The translations under genes were made by a program, and so were the position numbers. From CAYMUR01 sp964393615 (GTDB taxonomy: Bacteria > Planctomycetota > Planctomycetia > Pirellulales > Pirellulaceae), in NCBI GenBank assembly GCA_964393615.1, contig CAYMUR010000060.1:1-33123 (forward strand): a stretch of DNA of 33,123 nucleotides, written 5' to 3'. Positions 25,895 through 32,748 of this stretch are shown here, in pieces (the first letter of the stretch is position 1; the number at the start of each line of letters is the position of its first letter). The notes beneath the pieces were generated by a model that was not told the DNA's origin, did no database searches, and was given only the letters and a program-made list of their open reading frames with translations.

Positions 25895-26155
25895 ATGCAA
25901 TTAGCCCTGGTGGTTGGCACTGCGGTTGCCACGCACAAACACCCGTCTTTCACTGGTCACAAGCTGCTCATCGTTCAACCCAAAAAGAATGACGGTCAGA
26001 CTCCTGACGGTGATCCCCAAATAGCCATTGACGGCGTGGGAGCGGGCCCCGGCCAGCATGTAATCATTACCAGTGACGGTCGCTGGTCCCGGCAGCTTTC
26101 GGGACATGACAATACACCGGTGAGATGGTCGGTGATCGGGATCCGCGATGCATGA
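25895..26155 (+). CDS. BMC-P pentameric shell protein 2
   Basis: An 86-residue EutN/CcmL-like vertex protein: LALVVGTAVATHKHPSFTGH, KLLIVQPKK, IAIDGVGAGPGQHVIITSDG and WSVIGIRDA. It is shorter than BMC-P1 between the second strand and the core loop, and the SSAR segment is replaced by RWSR. Its TGA overlaps the next gene's ATG by four bases, so it is probably translationally coupled to the unknown protein. Confidence 0.93.
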   Translation: MQLALVVGTAVATHKHPSFTGHKLLIVQPKKNDGQTPDGDPQIAIDGVGAGPGQHVIITSDGRWSRQLSGHDNTPVRWSVIGIRDA

Positions 26156-26850
26156 CTATATCACCCACCGAACTCGATCGTATCGTGAAGCTTGTTGTTC
26201 AGCGACTCCGACAAGAGCAGGCTTCTCGCAAACAGACCGGCAATCTCCCCCACCCGGCCATACCAGTCGCTCAGGAAACAAAGACTGCCGTGCTCGAAAG
26301 TCGCCTGATCACCATGGCCTCCCTGGAAGGCCAGTTGAACAACATATCATGCCTACGAGTTCCCTGCGGAGCCGTTGTCACACCGGCCGTTCGCGATTCC
26401 TTGAACGAACAAAACATTCAATTGGTGTTTGGAAACAGTCCGACAACCGATTACCAAAATTTTTCTCGAAAGCACCTCTACCTCGCCAGCTGGCGAACCA
26501 GCTACGCTGGCGAAGGTCGACGGTCGGTACCAACCTTACATTCCACACAATTCGAATGGTGTGCAAAAGGTGATGCCATGCAGATAATTCCTGAAATAGT
26601 TTCTCCTGATAAAGATGGGCCAAGCCCGAGGGCCGTATTGTTCACCGAACAGGTTTGCGTTGCTGTCTGCCAGTTAAACAGACACGCACACGTCCGTGCC
26701 GCGCATGGCAATGATTTCCACGACGTTCGTGAAGCGATTCAGATACTTGATAACAATGTTCTGGTGTTGGATACGGCTCGGCACAGTCCACAAGTACTGT
26801 GGAACCTGGTTGGTACCTTTGCGAAAACTCCCGGTCAACAACAACTCTGA
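26152..26850 (+). CDS. Unknown BMC-locus protein with likely encapsulation helix
   Basis: A 232-residue protein that I cannot assign to a known enzyme. Three parts are visible. Residues 4-23 (SPTELDRIVKLVVQRLRQEQ) form an amphipathic helix like the encapsulation peptides of PduL and PduP here, followed by a flexible linker. The middle holds LITMASLEGQL, LRVPCGAVVTPAVRDSLNEQ and IQLVFG, a pattern (VVTPAxRDxL) that I associate with several BMC-linked proteins such as EutT-type enzymes. The C-terminal region VCQLNRHAHVRAAHGNDFHD, VREAIQILDNNVLVLDTARH weakly resembles the RpiB/LacA sugar-phosphate isomerase core (VRAA..D...A...NVL). The usual RpiB N-terminal active-site half is absent. It overlaps BMC-P2 and lies 25 bp before BMC-P3. 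A lumen role is likely; function is open. Confidence 0.75.
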   Translation: MTISPTELDRIVKLVVQRLRQEQASRKQTGNLPHPAIPVAQETKTAVLESRLITMASLEGQLNNISCLRVPCGAVVTPAVRDSLNEQNIQLVFGNSPTTDYQNFSRKHLYLASWRTSYAGEGRRSVPTLHSTQFEWCAKGDAMQIIPEIVSPDKDGPSPRAVLFTEQVCVAVCQLNRHAHVRAAHGNDFHDVREAIQILDNNVLVLDTARHSPQVLWNLVGTFAKTPGQQQL

Positions 26851-26875
26851 CGCACAATACGACAAGGACACGAGG

Positions 26876-27160
26876 ATGAGAATTGCCAAAGTCATTGGAA
26901 CCGTCACATTAAGTCGCGCGCATCCCAGCCTGATCAGCGGACGTCTCAAGTTGGCAACACCTCTTTCCTTGAAAAACATGACGGAAAATCTGCCTGCAAC
27001 CTCCGATCCTGTCGTTGTCTACGACGACCTGGGCGCCATGACTGGCAGCCACATCATGTTCAGCGAAGGAAGTGAGGCGTCGCAACCATTTTATCCCGAC
27101 GTCAAACCTATTGATGCCTATAATTCAGGAATCCTGGACGAAATACAAATTGAACCATAA
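26876..27160 (+). CDS. BMC-P pentameric shell protein 3, divergent
   Basis: A 94-residue EutN/CcmL-like protein: RIAKVIGTVTLSRAHPSLISG, RLKLATPLSL, VVVYDDLGAMTGSHIMFSEG, SEAS and a C-terminal IDAYNSGILDEIQIEP. The core loop VGAG-x-G of the other two copies reads LGAMTG, and VIGI-x-D reads GILDEI, so it is the most divergent of the three. The ATG has AAGGA eight bases upstream. In shells with three BMC-P paralogues each may cap different vertices or interact with different cargo. Confidence 0.9.
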   Translation: MRIAKVIGTVTLSRAHPSLISGRLKLATPLSLKNMTENLPATSDPVVVYDDLGAMTGSHIMFSEGSEASQPFYPDVKPIDAYNSGILDEIQIEP

Positions 27161-27395
27161 ACAGATTCTCCTTGGCACAGCAATTATCATTTACCTGTTT
27201 TTTATGACTATCAGCCAGGGCTGGCGGAAATTTCATCAGCGTTAACAACCGTTCACTGCAAAATACAACTGTCTTCCGACAACCTCGGTTCGATTACAGA
27301 CGCCTTTATTTCCGGTAGACATGCTTGACAATGACCACCAACTCGAACACCTACCTGTCATTTACCACTTCAATTAATGGACCCACGACAAACCC

Positions 27396-28274
27396 ATGAC
27401 TAACATTCATCGCGTAAAACAAGACATCTGTGAGATAGGCCGCCGTATCTATAATAAAGGATTTGCAGCCGCCAACGATGGTAATATTACTGTCCGTGTC
27501 GGCGATAACGAAGTCCTCTGTACACCCACTATGCATTCAAAAGGTTTTCTGAAACCTGACGACATTTCGACAGTAGATATGGAAGGCAACCAAATAGCTG
27601 GCCGCAAAAAACGATCGAGCGAAGCGCTTTTGCATTTAGAAATCTACCGTCAACGACCTGAACTGAAAAGCGTCGTACATTGCCATCCACCACACGCCAC
27701 CGCGTTCGCGGTGGCACGTGAGCCAATCCCACAATGTGTATTGCCAGAAGTCGAAATATTTCTCGGCGATGTTCCAATTACCCAATACGAAACACCCGGC
27801 AGTCAACAATTCGCCGACACGATCATTCCTTTTGTAAAAAACTCAAACGTGATCATCCTTGCCAATCACGGGACAGTCAGTTATGGCGAAGATGTCGAGC
27901 GAGCTTACTGGTGGACTGAAATACTGGATGCCTATTGCCGCATTCTTATGTTGTCAAAAAACCTGGGAGGCGTGAACTTTTTCACACAAGAAAAAGAGAC
28001 AGAGCTATTAGAACTTAAACAAAAGTGGGGATTTAACGATCCGAGAAATACGCAAGAATTTGAAAACTGCGATATCTGCGCCAACGACATTTTCCGTGAC
28101 AGCTGGCAGGCGGCCGGGGTAGAACGGCGTGCGTTTAATGCTCCGCCTCCTATGCCCAGCCAATCGACCATGGGCTCCACAACAGGACAAACCCTATCCG
28201 ATCAAGAAGCACTAATCCAGACGATTACGGATCGTGTCGTGAAAGCATTAAACGGAAGCGTCGATCACGGATGA
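27396..28274 (+). CDS. Class II aldolase (fuculose/rhamnulose-1-phosphate type) with C-terminal encapsulation peptide
   Basis: Zinc-dependent aldolase of the class II/AraD-FucA family. The expected reaction is cleavage of L-fuculose-1-phosphate or L-rhamnulose-1-phosphate to dihydroxyacetone phosphate and L-lactaldehyde. Likely zinc ligands are His95 and His97 (VVHCHPPHATAFAV) and His158 (LANHGTVSYGEDVE); the catalytic acid is Glu76 (RSSEALLHLEIY). AAANDGNITVRVGDNEVLCTP is the phosphate-binding region. After the catalytic domain (about 1-215) comes a C-terminal extension with a Cys pair (ENCDICAND), a Ser/Thr/Pro-rich linker and a terminal amphipathic helix LSDQEALIQTITDRVVKALN (267-286). This is a C-terminal encapsulation peptide, as reported for PVM aldolases. 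The ribosome binding site is weak. A 235-bp gap separates it from BMC-P3. Confidence 0.93.
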   Translation: MTNIHRVKQDICEIGRRIYNKGFAAANDGNITVRVGDNEVLCTPTMHSKGFLKPDDISTVDMEGNQIAGRKKRSSEALLHLEIYRQRPELKSVVHCHPPHATAFAVAREPIPQCVLPEVEIFLGDVPITQYETPGSQQFADTIIPFVKNSNVIILANHGTVSYGEDVERAYWWTEILDAYCRILMLSKNLGGVNFFTQEKETELLELKQKWGFNDPRNTQEFENCDICANDIFRDSWQAAGVERRAFNAPPPMPSQSTMGSTTGQTLSDQEALIQTITDRVVKALNGSVDHG

Positions 28275-28460
28275 GAGGTGACAGGACAAGGTGAAGCCAC
28301 ATCTCCTGGTGCGGTCCACCCAGCAACAGGTTCAAGAGGACGCCGTGGGAGAAACGACCAACTGACCGCGTAACCATGATCGCGAGAAGTGATTGCTACA
28401 ACTCGCACAGCTTTGAAATGACACATCTCACATTATTGAGGGACTGGAGAATATTTTGTC

Positions 28461-29405
28461 ATGAAAGTCAGCATCATCGGAGGTGGTGGACTGGTAGGAT
28501 CCTGTGCCGCGTATGCCCTGCAATTTGGTGGTATTGTCAGCAAGATCGCCTTGTTAGATACCAACCTAGAACTGGCGATGGGCCAAGCGCTCGACCTGCA
28601 ACATGGTAGCCCAAGTACTTCGGACCAAACCATTTGTTCGGGTGGCTATGAGCATGTTTCGGACGCAGACATTATCTGTATCACGGCTGGCCTGCGACGC
28701 AAACCGGACGAAAGTCGTCTGGACTTGATCCACCGTAACGTCGATTTATTCCAGCGAATTCTGGAGGACATTGTGGCCGCAGGACCAAGAAACGATGTCA
28801 TCGTCCTGGTCGTTTCTAATCCCGTTGATATCCTGACCAGCCTGGCGGCAAATCAACTGAGTATTCCAGATAACCAAATACTGGGCCTGGGTACCCAACT
28901 TGATACGATAAGGTTTCGCAGCCTGATTGCTGCCGAGCTTGAAGTACCGCCGACCCAGGTCTCTGCTTTGATACTGGGCGAACATGGCGACACGATGGTT
29001 CCTATCTGGTCCAGCACAACAATCGCCGGCTTACCAATCGACAAATATCCAAAGTGGAATGTGGGCAAGGCACAACAAGTATTCCAACAAACCCGCGGTA
29101 GTGGCGCCGAAGTGATTCGTGGCAAGGGGGGCGCAGGTTTCGCCGTTGGGGTGGCGATACGAGATGTGATAGAACCGATCGCCCTCAACCAACCACGCGT
29201 ACTTCCCGTGTCGACTATCCAACACGGCTGTTACGGCATTCACGATGTGGCATTATCCGTTCCGACTGTCGTGAGCGGTGGTGGAGTCCTCGATCGCTAT
29301 GAGATTGACCTGTGGCCCAAAGAGATGCAAGCATTGCGAAACAGTGCCGGCGTGTTACAACGTACCCAACAGGCGGTGATGTCGAGCGTGGGCCTGTCAA
29401 GTTAG
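28461..29405 (+). CDS. Lactate/malate-type NAD-dependent dehydrogenase
   Basis: A 314-residue member of the L-lactate/malate dehydrogenase family. The Rossmann motif is SIIGGGGLVGSCAAYAL; LLDTN (Asp33) points to NAD rather than NADP. The active-site loop reads ITAGLRRKPDESRLDL: position 102 of the classical numbering (Gln in lactate, Arg in malate dehydrogenases) is Arg80, and Arg86 is the catalytic loop arginine. VVSNPVDILTS, LGTQLDTIRFR (substrate-binding Arg151) and LILGEHGDTMVPIWS (catalytic His175) follow. No encapsulation helix is evident at either end, so it may work outside the shell. Proposed roles in PVM loci are NAD+ regeneration by lactaldehyde reduction, or lactate oxidation. The ATG follows a GGAG by about twelve bases. 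It is convergent with the HD gene, 22 bp apart. Confidence 0.9.
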   Translation: MKVSIIGGGGLVGSCAAYALQFGGIVSKIALLDTNLELAMGQALDLQHGSPSTSDQTICSGGYEHVSDADIICITAGLRRKPDESRLDLIHRNVDLFQRILEDIVAAGPRNDVIVLVVSNPVDILTSLAANQLSIPDNQILGLGTQLDTIRFRSLIAAELEVPPTQVSALILGEHGDTMVPIWSSTTIAGLPIDKYPKWNVGKAQQVFQQTRGSGAEVIRGKGGAGFAVGVAIRDVIEPIALNQPRVLPVSTIQHGCYGIHDVALSVPTVVSGGGVLDRYEIDLWPKEMQALRNSAGVLQRTQQAVMSSVGLSS

Positions 29406-29427
29406 GGCTCAAATCCTCAAGCGTTCT

Positions 29428-30150
29428 TCAAACTCCAAACGTATCTTCCAGGTTCCGTATATAGTCCAAGGCTTCTTCTACTTCGGGCACCTGGGTGCCA
29501 GGAATTCTCCCCTGACGGTCACAATCCACAAGCAACAGTAATTCTTCGTAATTTTCGGATTCCTGTAATCGACGTTTGGCTCGGGCTCCCAATGTGCCAT
29601 CCCGCAATTTCTGGGCATTGTAGTGGTGCTCGATCAACCATGCCGTCCGCGGTGTAATCAGGTGTGCAAGAACCTGCAAACCCGCAGTAACGTGATCGTG
29701 CGGATCAATCGCTTTACCAATGTCGTGAAGTAGTGCCGCCAATAAAAATTCCTCATCATAAGGCAATTGGTCACGGGCCAATACGAAAACCTGCAAGCTA
29801 TGATAGAGAGCATCTCCTTCGGGATGATGGTGAATGGACTGCTTGGTTTGTTCTAATGGCAACAACAGTTGCAAATAAACTCGAAACCGGTCGTTCGACA
29901 ACGGTGGATCAGCAAGAACACGCTCGATTTCTGTCTGGCCCGTCAGTTGCGAGTTTTCTGCATCTGCCAAAAGAGTCCGCACTGCATCACGAATTTCTTC
30001 CCTAGTTGGCCACTGATTGCGCGGAATGCGTTCGCTGGAGACCAGCCTGGCAGCCTGAATCCGGGCACGGTAATACTCTGTTTCTTGCTGCTCACAAATC
30101 AGACGAGCAGCGAGCAGTGCGATCCTTCGTCGGAGTTTCGAAAATGTCAT
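29428..30150 (-). CDS. HD-domain protein (putative phosphohydrolase)
   Basis: A 240-residue protein with an HD metal-dependent phosphohydrolase domain. Metal ligands are likely His117 (ALYHSLQVFVLA), His142-Asp143 (LLAALLHDIGKAID) and a later Asp in VDCDRQGR. The N-terminal 100 residues are helical, charged and of unknown role. HD proteins of this type act on nucleotides or phosphates, but the substrate cannot be inferred. It follows frr on the same strand with a gap of 117 bp, so it may be a downstream passenger of the tsf-pyrH-frr group. Confidence 0.8.
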   Translation of the reverse strand: MTFSKLRRRIALLAARLICEQQETEYYRARIQAARLVSSERIPRNQWPTREEIRDAVRTLLADAENSQLTGQTEIERVLADPPLSNDRFRVYLQLLLPLEQTKQSIHHHPEGDALYHSLQVFVLARDQLPYDEEFLLAALLHDIGKAIDPHDHVTAGLQVLAHLITPRTAWLIEHHYNAQKLRDGTLGARAKRRLQESENYEELLLLVDCDRQGRIPGTQVPEVEEALDYIRNLEDTFGV

Positions 30151-30267
30151 GGAAAGAAAGTTGTCCGTCTAGTCAACACGGACCGCACGAACCGTAGGGT
30201 GGTTTGCCTTCCTGGACTCTCAACCATTCAGCTGCCAGGAAAACGTTGCAGGAAAGAAAGATTGTCC

Positions 30268-30828
30268 CTAATCTTCCATGACCTCGACTTCTCTTTTCTT
30301 GGAGAAATCACCGACCTGGCTTTCATAGTTTTTGGTCAAATCCTGAATTTGTTTTTTCAGGTCGTCACGAATGTCTTCGCCGAAAGTTTTATCCTTCTCA
30401 CCCTGGTCCGCCGACTTGTTACCATCACGGCGAATATTGCGAATCGAAACCCTGGCTTCTTCGGCAAGATCCTTGATACGAGACACCATTTTTAGCCGGA
30501 CTTCAGTGGAAAGGGGAGGGATCGTGATACGAATCAGCCGGCCATCGTTTTGTGGTGTAAACCCCAGATTACCCGCGATGATGGCTTTTTCAATTTCCTT
30601 GATTGTACTTGGATCATACGGACGAATGACAATTTGAGTAGGCTCCGGAGCACCGACAGATGCAACTTGTTTGATGGGAGTCGGAGCTCCATAAACGTCG
30701 ACTCTCAGCGAATCCACCAACCCCGGATTTGCCCGTCCGGTCCGGATGCCAGCAAGGTTAGACTTAAGCACCTCTATGGCCTTTTCCATTCTCATTTCTA
30801 CATCGAGCAGGATGTCGTCGGCACTCAT
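30268..30828 (-). CDS. frr: Ribosome recycling factor
   Basis: Releases ribosomes from mRNA after termination, with EF-G. At 186 residues it is full length. Family signatures: EMRMEKAIEVLKSNLAGIRT, GRANPGLVDSLRVDVYGAPT, PIKQVASVGAPEPTQIVIRP, IRITIPPLSTEVRLKMV and the C-terminal helix with VSIRNIRRDGNKSA. Its ATG overlaps the pyrH TGA by four bases (ATGA), so it is translationally coupled to pyrH, the usual bacterial order. Confidence 0.98.
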   Translation of the reverse strand: MSADDILLDVEMRMEKAIEVLKSNLAGIRTGRANPGLVDSLRVDVYGAPTPIKQVASVGAPEPTQIVIRPYDPSTIKEIEKAIIAGNLGFTPQNDGRLIRITIPPLSTEVRLKMVSRIKDLAEEARVSIRNIRRDGNKSADQGEKDKTFGEDIRDDLKKQIQDLTKNYESQVGDFSKKREVEVMED

Positions 30829-31589
30829 GTTTCGGCTTCCGATACTTTTGCTTCACTGGAAATAAGTGTCCCCAGGCGTTCACCACCAACGGCTCGTTCG
30901 ATATTCCCCTGTTTTTGGTAGTTGAACACTAGAATTGGCATATCATGTTCCATGCATTGGGTGATTGCCGTGTGGTCCATCACCCGTAAATCACGGGTAC
31001 GTACAGTATGATAATCGAGATGGCGGTACATCACAGCGTGTGGATTGACTTCGGGATCTTCACTGTAAACCCCATCCACCCGAGTCGCTTTCAGCACAAT
31101 ATCTGCTTCTAACTCCAAAGCCCGCTGAGCAGCCGCCGTGTCCGTCGTTACAAAAGGGCTACCGGTACCTGCTGCCATGATACAAATACGACCTTTTTCA
31201 AGATGCCTGCGAGCCCGACGACGAATGTAAGGTTCGGCAACTCCATCCATTCGAATGGCAACCATCAGCCGGGTATCACACCCGAGCGACTCCAATGCAT
31301 CTTGCAACGCCAAACCGTTGATGGTTGTGGCCAGCATCCCCATATAATGAGCCGTTGCCTCTTGGATCTTTGCACTGGTTGTTTTGAACTGGGCACCTCG
31401 CAAAATATTGCCGCCACCAATGACAATGGCAATCTGAACCCCACGTTGCCTGGCCCGGGAAACCTCACTGGCAATCCGCACCACTTCATCCATGCTGATT
31501 CCGCGTTCCCCCGTGTGGGCAAAGCTTTCACCAGACAGCTTTAAAATAACCCTTCGATAATTCAGTGGTGTTGCAGACGAGGCGGCCAT
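30825..31589 (-). CDS. pyrH: Uridylate kinase
   Basis: Phosphorylates UMP to UDP in pyrimidine nucleotide synthesis. The 254-residue protein belongs to the amino-acid-kinase fold: RRVILKLSGESFAH, VQIAIVIGGGNILRGAQF, TAHYMGMLATTINGLALQDA, ICIMAAGTGSPFVTTDTAAA and LKATRVDGVYSEDPEVNPHA. It precedes frr with a four-base overlap and follows tsf after 171 bp, the common rpsB-tsf-pyrH-frr order. Confidence 0.98.
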   Translation of the reverse strand: MAASSATPLNYRRVILKLSGESFAHTGERGISMDEVVRIASEVSRARQRGVQIAIVIGGGNILRGAQFKTTSAKIQEATAHYMGMLATTINGLALQDALESLGCDTRLMVAIRMDGVAEPYIRRRARRHLEKGRICIMAAGTGSPFVTTDTAAAQRALELEADIVLKATRVDGVYSEDPEVNPHAVMYRHLDYHTVRTRDLRVMDHTAITQCMEHDMPILVFNYQKQGNIERAVGGERLGTLISSEAKVSEAET

Positions 31590-31760
31590 CGTAATACTTG
31601 TCTCGAATCAGCTGGGATATTTCTTTCCACAAATCTCTGTGATTGCTACACGCAGAAACTTTACTTACCGCTTCACTACGCGCTAATCAATACACCCTCT
31701 TCTGATCGCTGTAAAAAAAACTCATCATGCAGTACAACGTTCTCAGCGGTCCGACAACTT

Positions 31761-32594
31761 TCATGCTTCGCCAAGTACCCAGTGAACAAATCGCACCAGC
31801 TTCATATCGTTTTGCTTGGCGAATTGACCCACCGTTTGCTTGTCATCCTTGACGAATGGCTGTTCGGAAAGTACGTGTTCCGCATAAAAACTGCGCATTC
31901 GCCCTTCTACCATTTTTTCAATGATATTTTCAGGCTTCCCTTCTTGGCGAGCCGCTTCGGTTAGTATTTTCCGCTCTTTTTCCACCACATCGGCATCGAG
32001 TTCCTCTTTATGCAGCGATTTGGGGCTGAGCGCCGCAATATGCATGCAGATATCCTTGGCTGATTCGGCGTTTCCACCTTCGACTTGTAGCAGTGCCCCT
32101 GCGACCGTTGTCGCGTTGTGGCTATAGCCGCCACACGAACCGTCCAAACGCACAATGCGGCCGACATTAAAAACTTCACGGATACGATTAAACAAGTCAT
32201 CCTTAACGGTGCCCAACGTCTGGCCAGGTTGACTGGGACACGGTTGACTCAACAGTTCGTCTGACGTGGACGCTCCTGGTCCGGTCGCCAGCTGTTCAGC
32301 CAAGTCATTAGCAAGCTGGATAAATTCTTCGTGCTGGGTCACCGGCGAGCTTTCACATTTTAATTCCACCATAGCCCCCACACTAGGATCGAGACTGGCA
32401 TAGATTCCCACACGACCAAATGCCGTGGCACGATCCGCACGGGTCGCCATGGTTTTAGCTCCCCGCTCTCTTAATGTAGTGATTGCCGCTTCCTGATCTC
32501 CATCTGATTCCAGCAATGCTTTTTTGCATTCCATCATCGGGAGCCCTGTCTTTTCACGTAGGGATTTCACGGCGGCAGCAGTAATTTGTGGCAT
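31761..32594 (-). CDS. tsf: Elongation factor Ts, atypical TDFV motif
   Basis: Nucleotide exchange factor for EF-Tu. The 277-residue protein starts with the UBA-like domain ITAAAVKSLREKTGLPMMEC and KKALLESDGDQEAAITTLRE, then RGAKTMATRADRATAFGRVG. The strongly conserved T-D-F-V-A segment that contacts EF-Tu reads S-S-P-V-T (in KCESSPVTQHEEFIQLAND). Planctomycetes may share this change, but I cannot confirm that here. The C-terminal part includes MHIAALSPKSL and the coiled-coil EGRMRSFYAEHVLSEQPFVK. The ATG has GGGAG about ten bases upstream. It follows rpsB with a 154-bp gap that contains two palindromes. Confidence 0.95.
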   Translation of the reverse strand: MPQITAAAVKSLREKTGLPMMECKKALLESDGDQEAAITTLRERGAKTMATRADRATAFGRVGIYASLDPSVGAMVELKCESSPVTQHEEFIQLANDLAEQLATGPGASTSDELLSQPCPSQPGQTLGTVKDDLFNRIREVFNVGRIVRLDGSCGGYSHNATTVAGALLQVEGGNAESAKDICMHIAALSPKSLHKEELDADVVEKERKILTEAARQEGKPENIIEKMVEGRMRSFYAEHVLSEQPFVKDDKQTVGQFAKQNDMKLVRFVHWVLGEA

Positions 32595-32614
32595 TTTAGA
32601 TTTCTCCCAATCTG

Positions 32615-32641
32615 CCCTTTTTAAAAAAGGGACTTAAGTCC
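32615..32641. repeat. Adjacent palindromes in the rpsB-tsf gap
   Basis: CCCTTTTT (32615-32622) and AAAAAGGG (32624-32631) flank a single A, and GGACTTAAGTCC (32630-32641) is a perfect 12-base palindrome sharing two bases with it. They lie about 20-45 bp before the tsf ATG. Attenuation between rpsB and tsf is known in E. coli, so a regulatory role is plausible but unproven; no T-run follows in the direction of transcription. Confidence 0.4.
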
Positions 32642-32748
32642 GACGATCAAATCTTAGTTCAGAGAATATACTCAGAGAATTACACTTGCGGCGGGAACGA
32701 CACGTCAACGGAAAGGTTCACGTTCAGCAGCAAGCCAATCCCGAGGAA

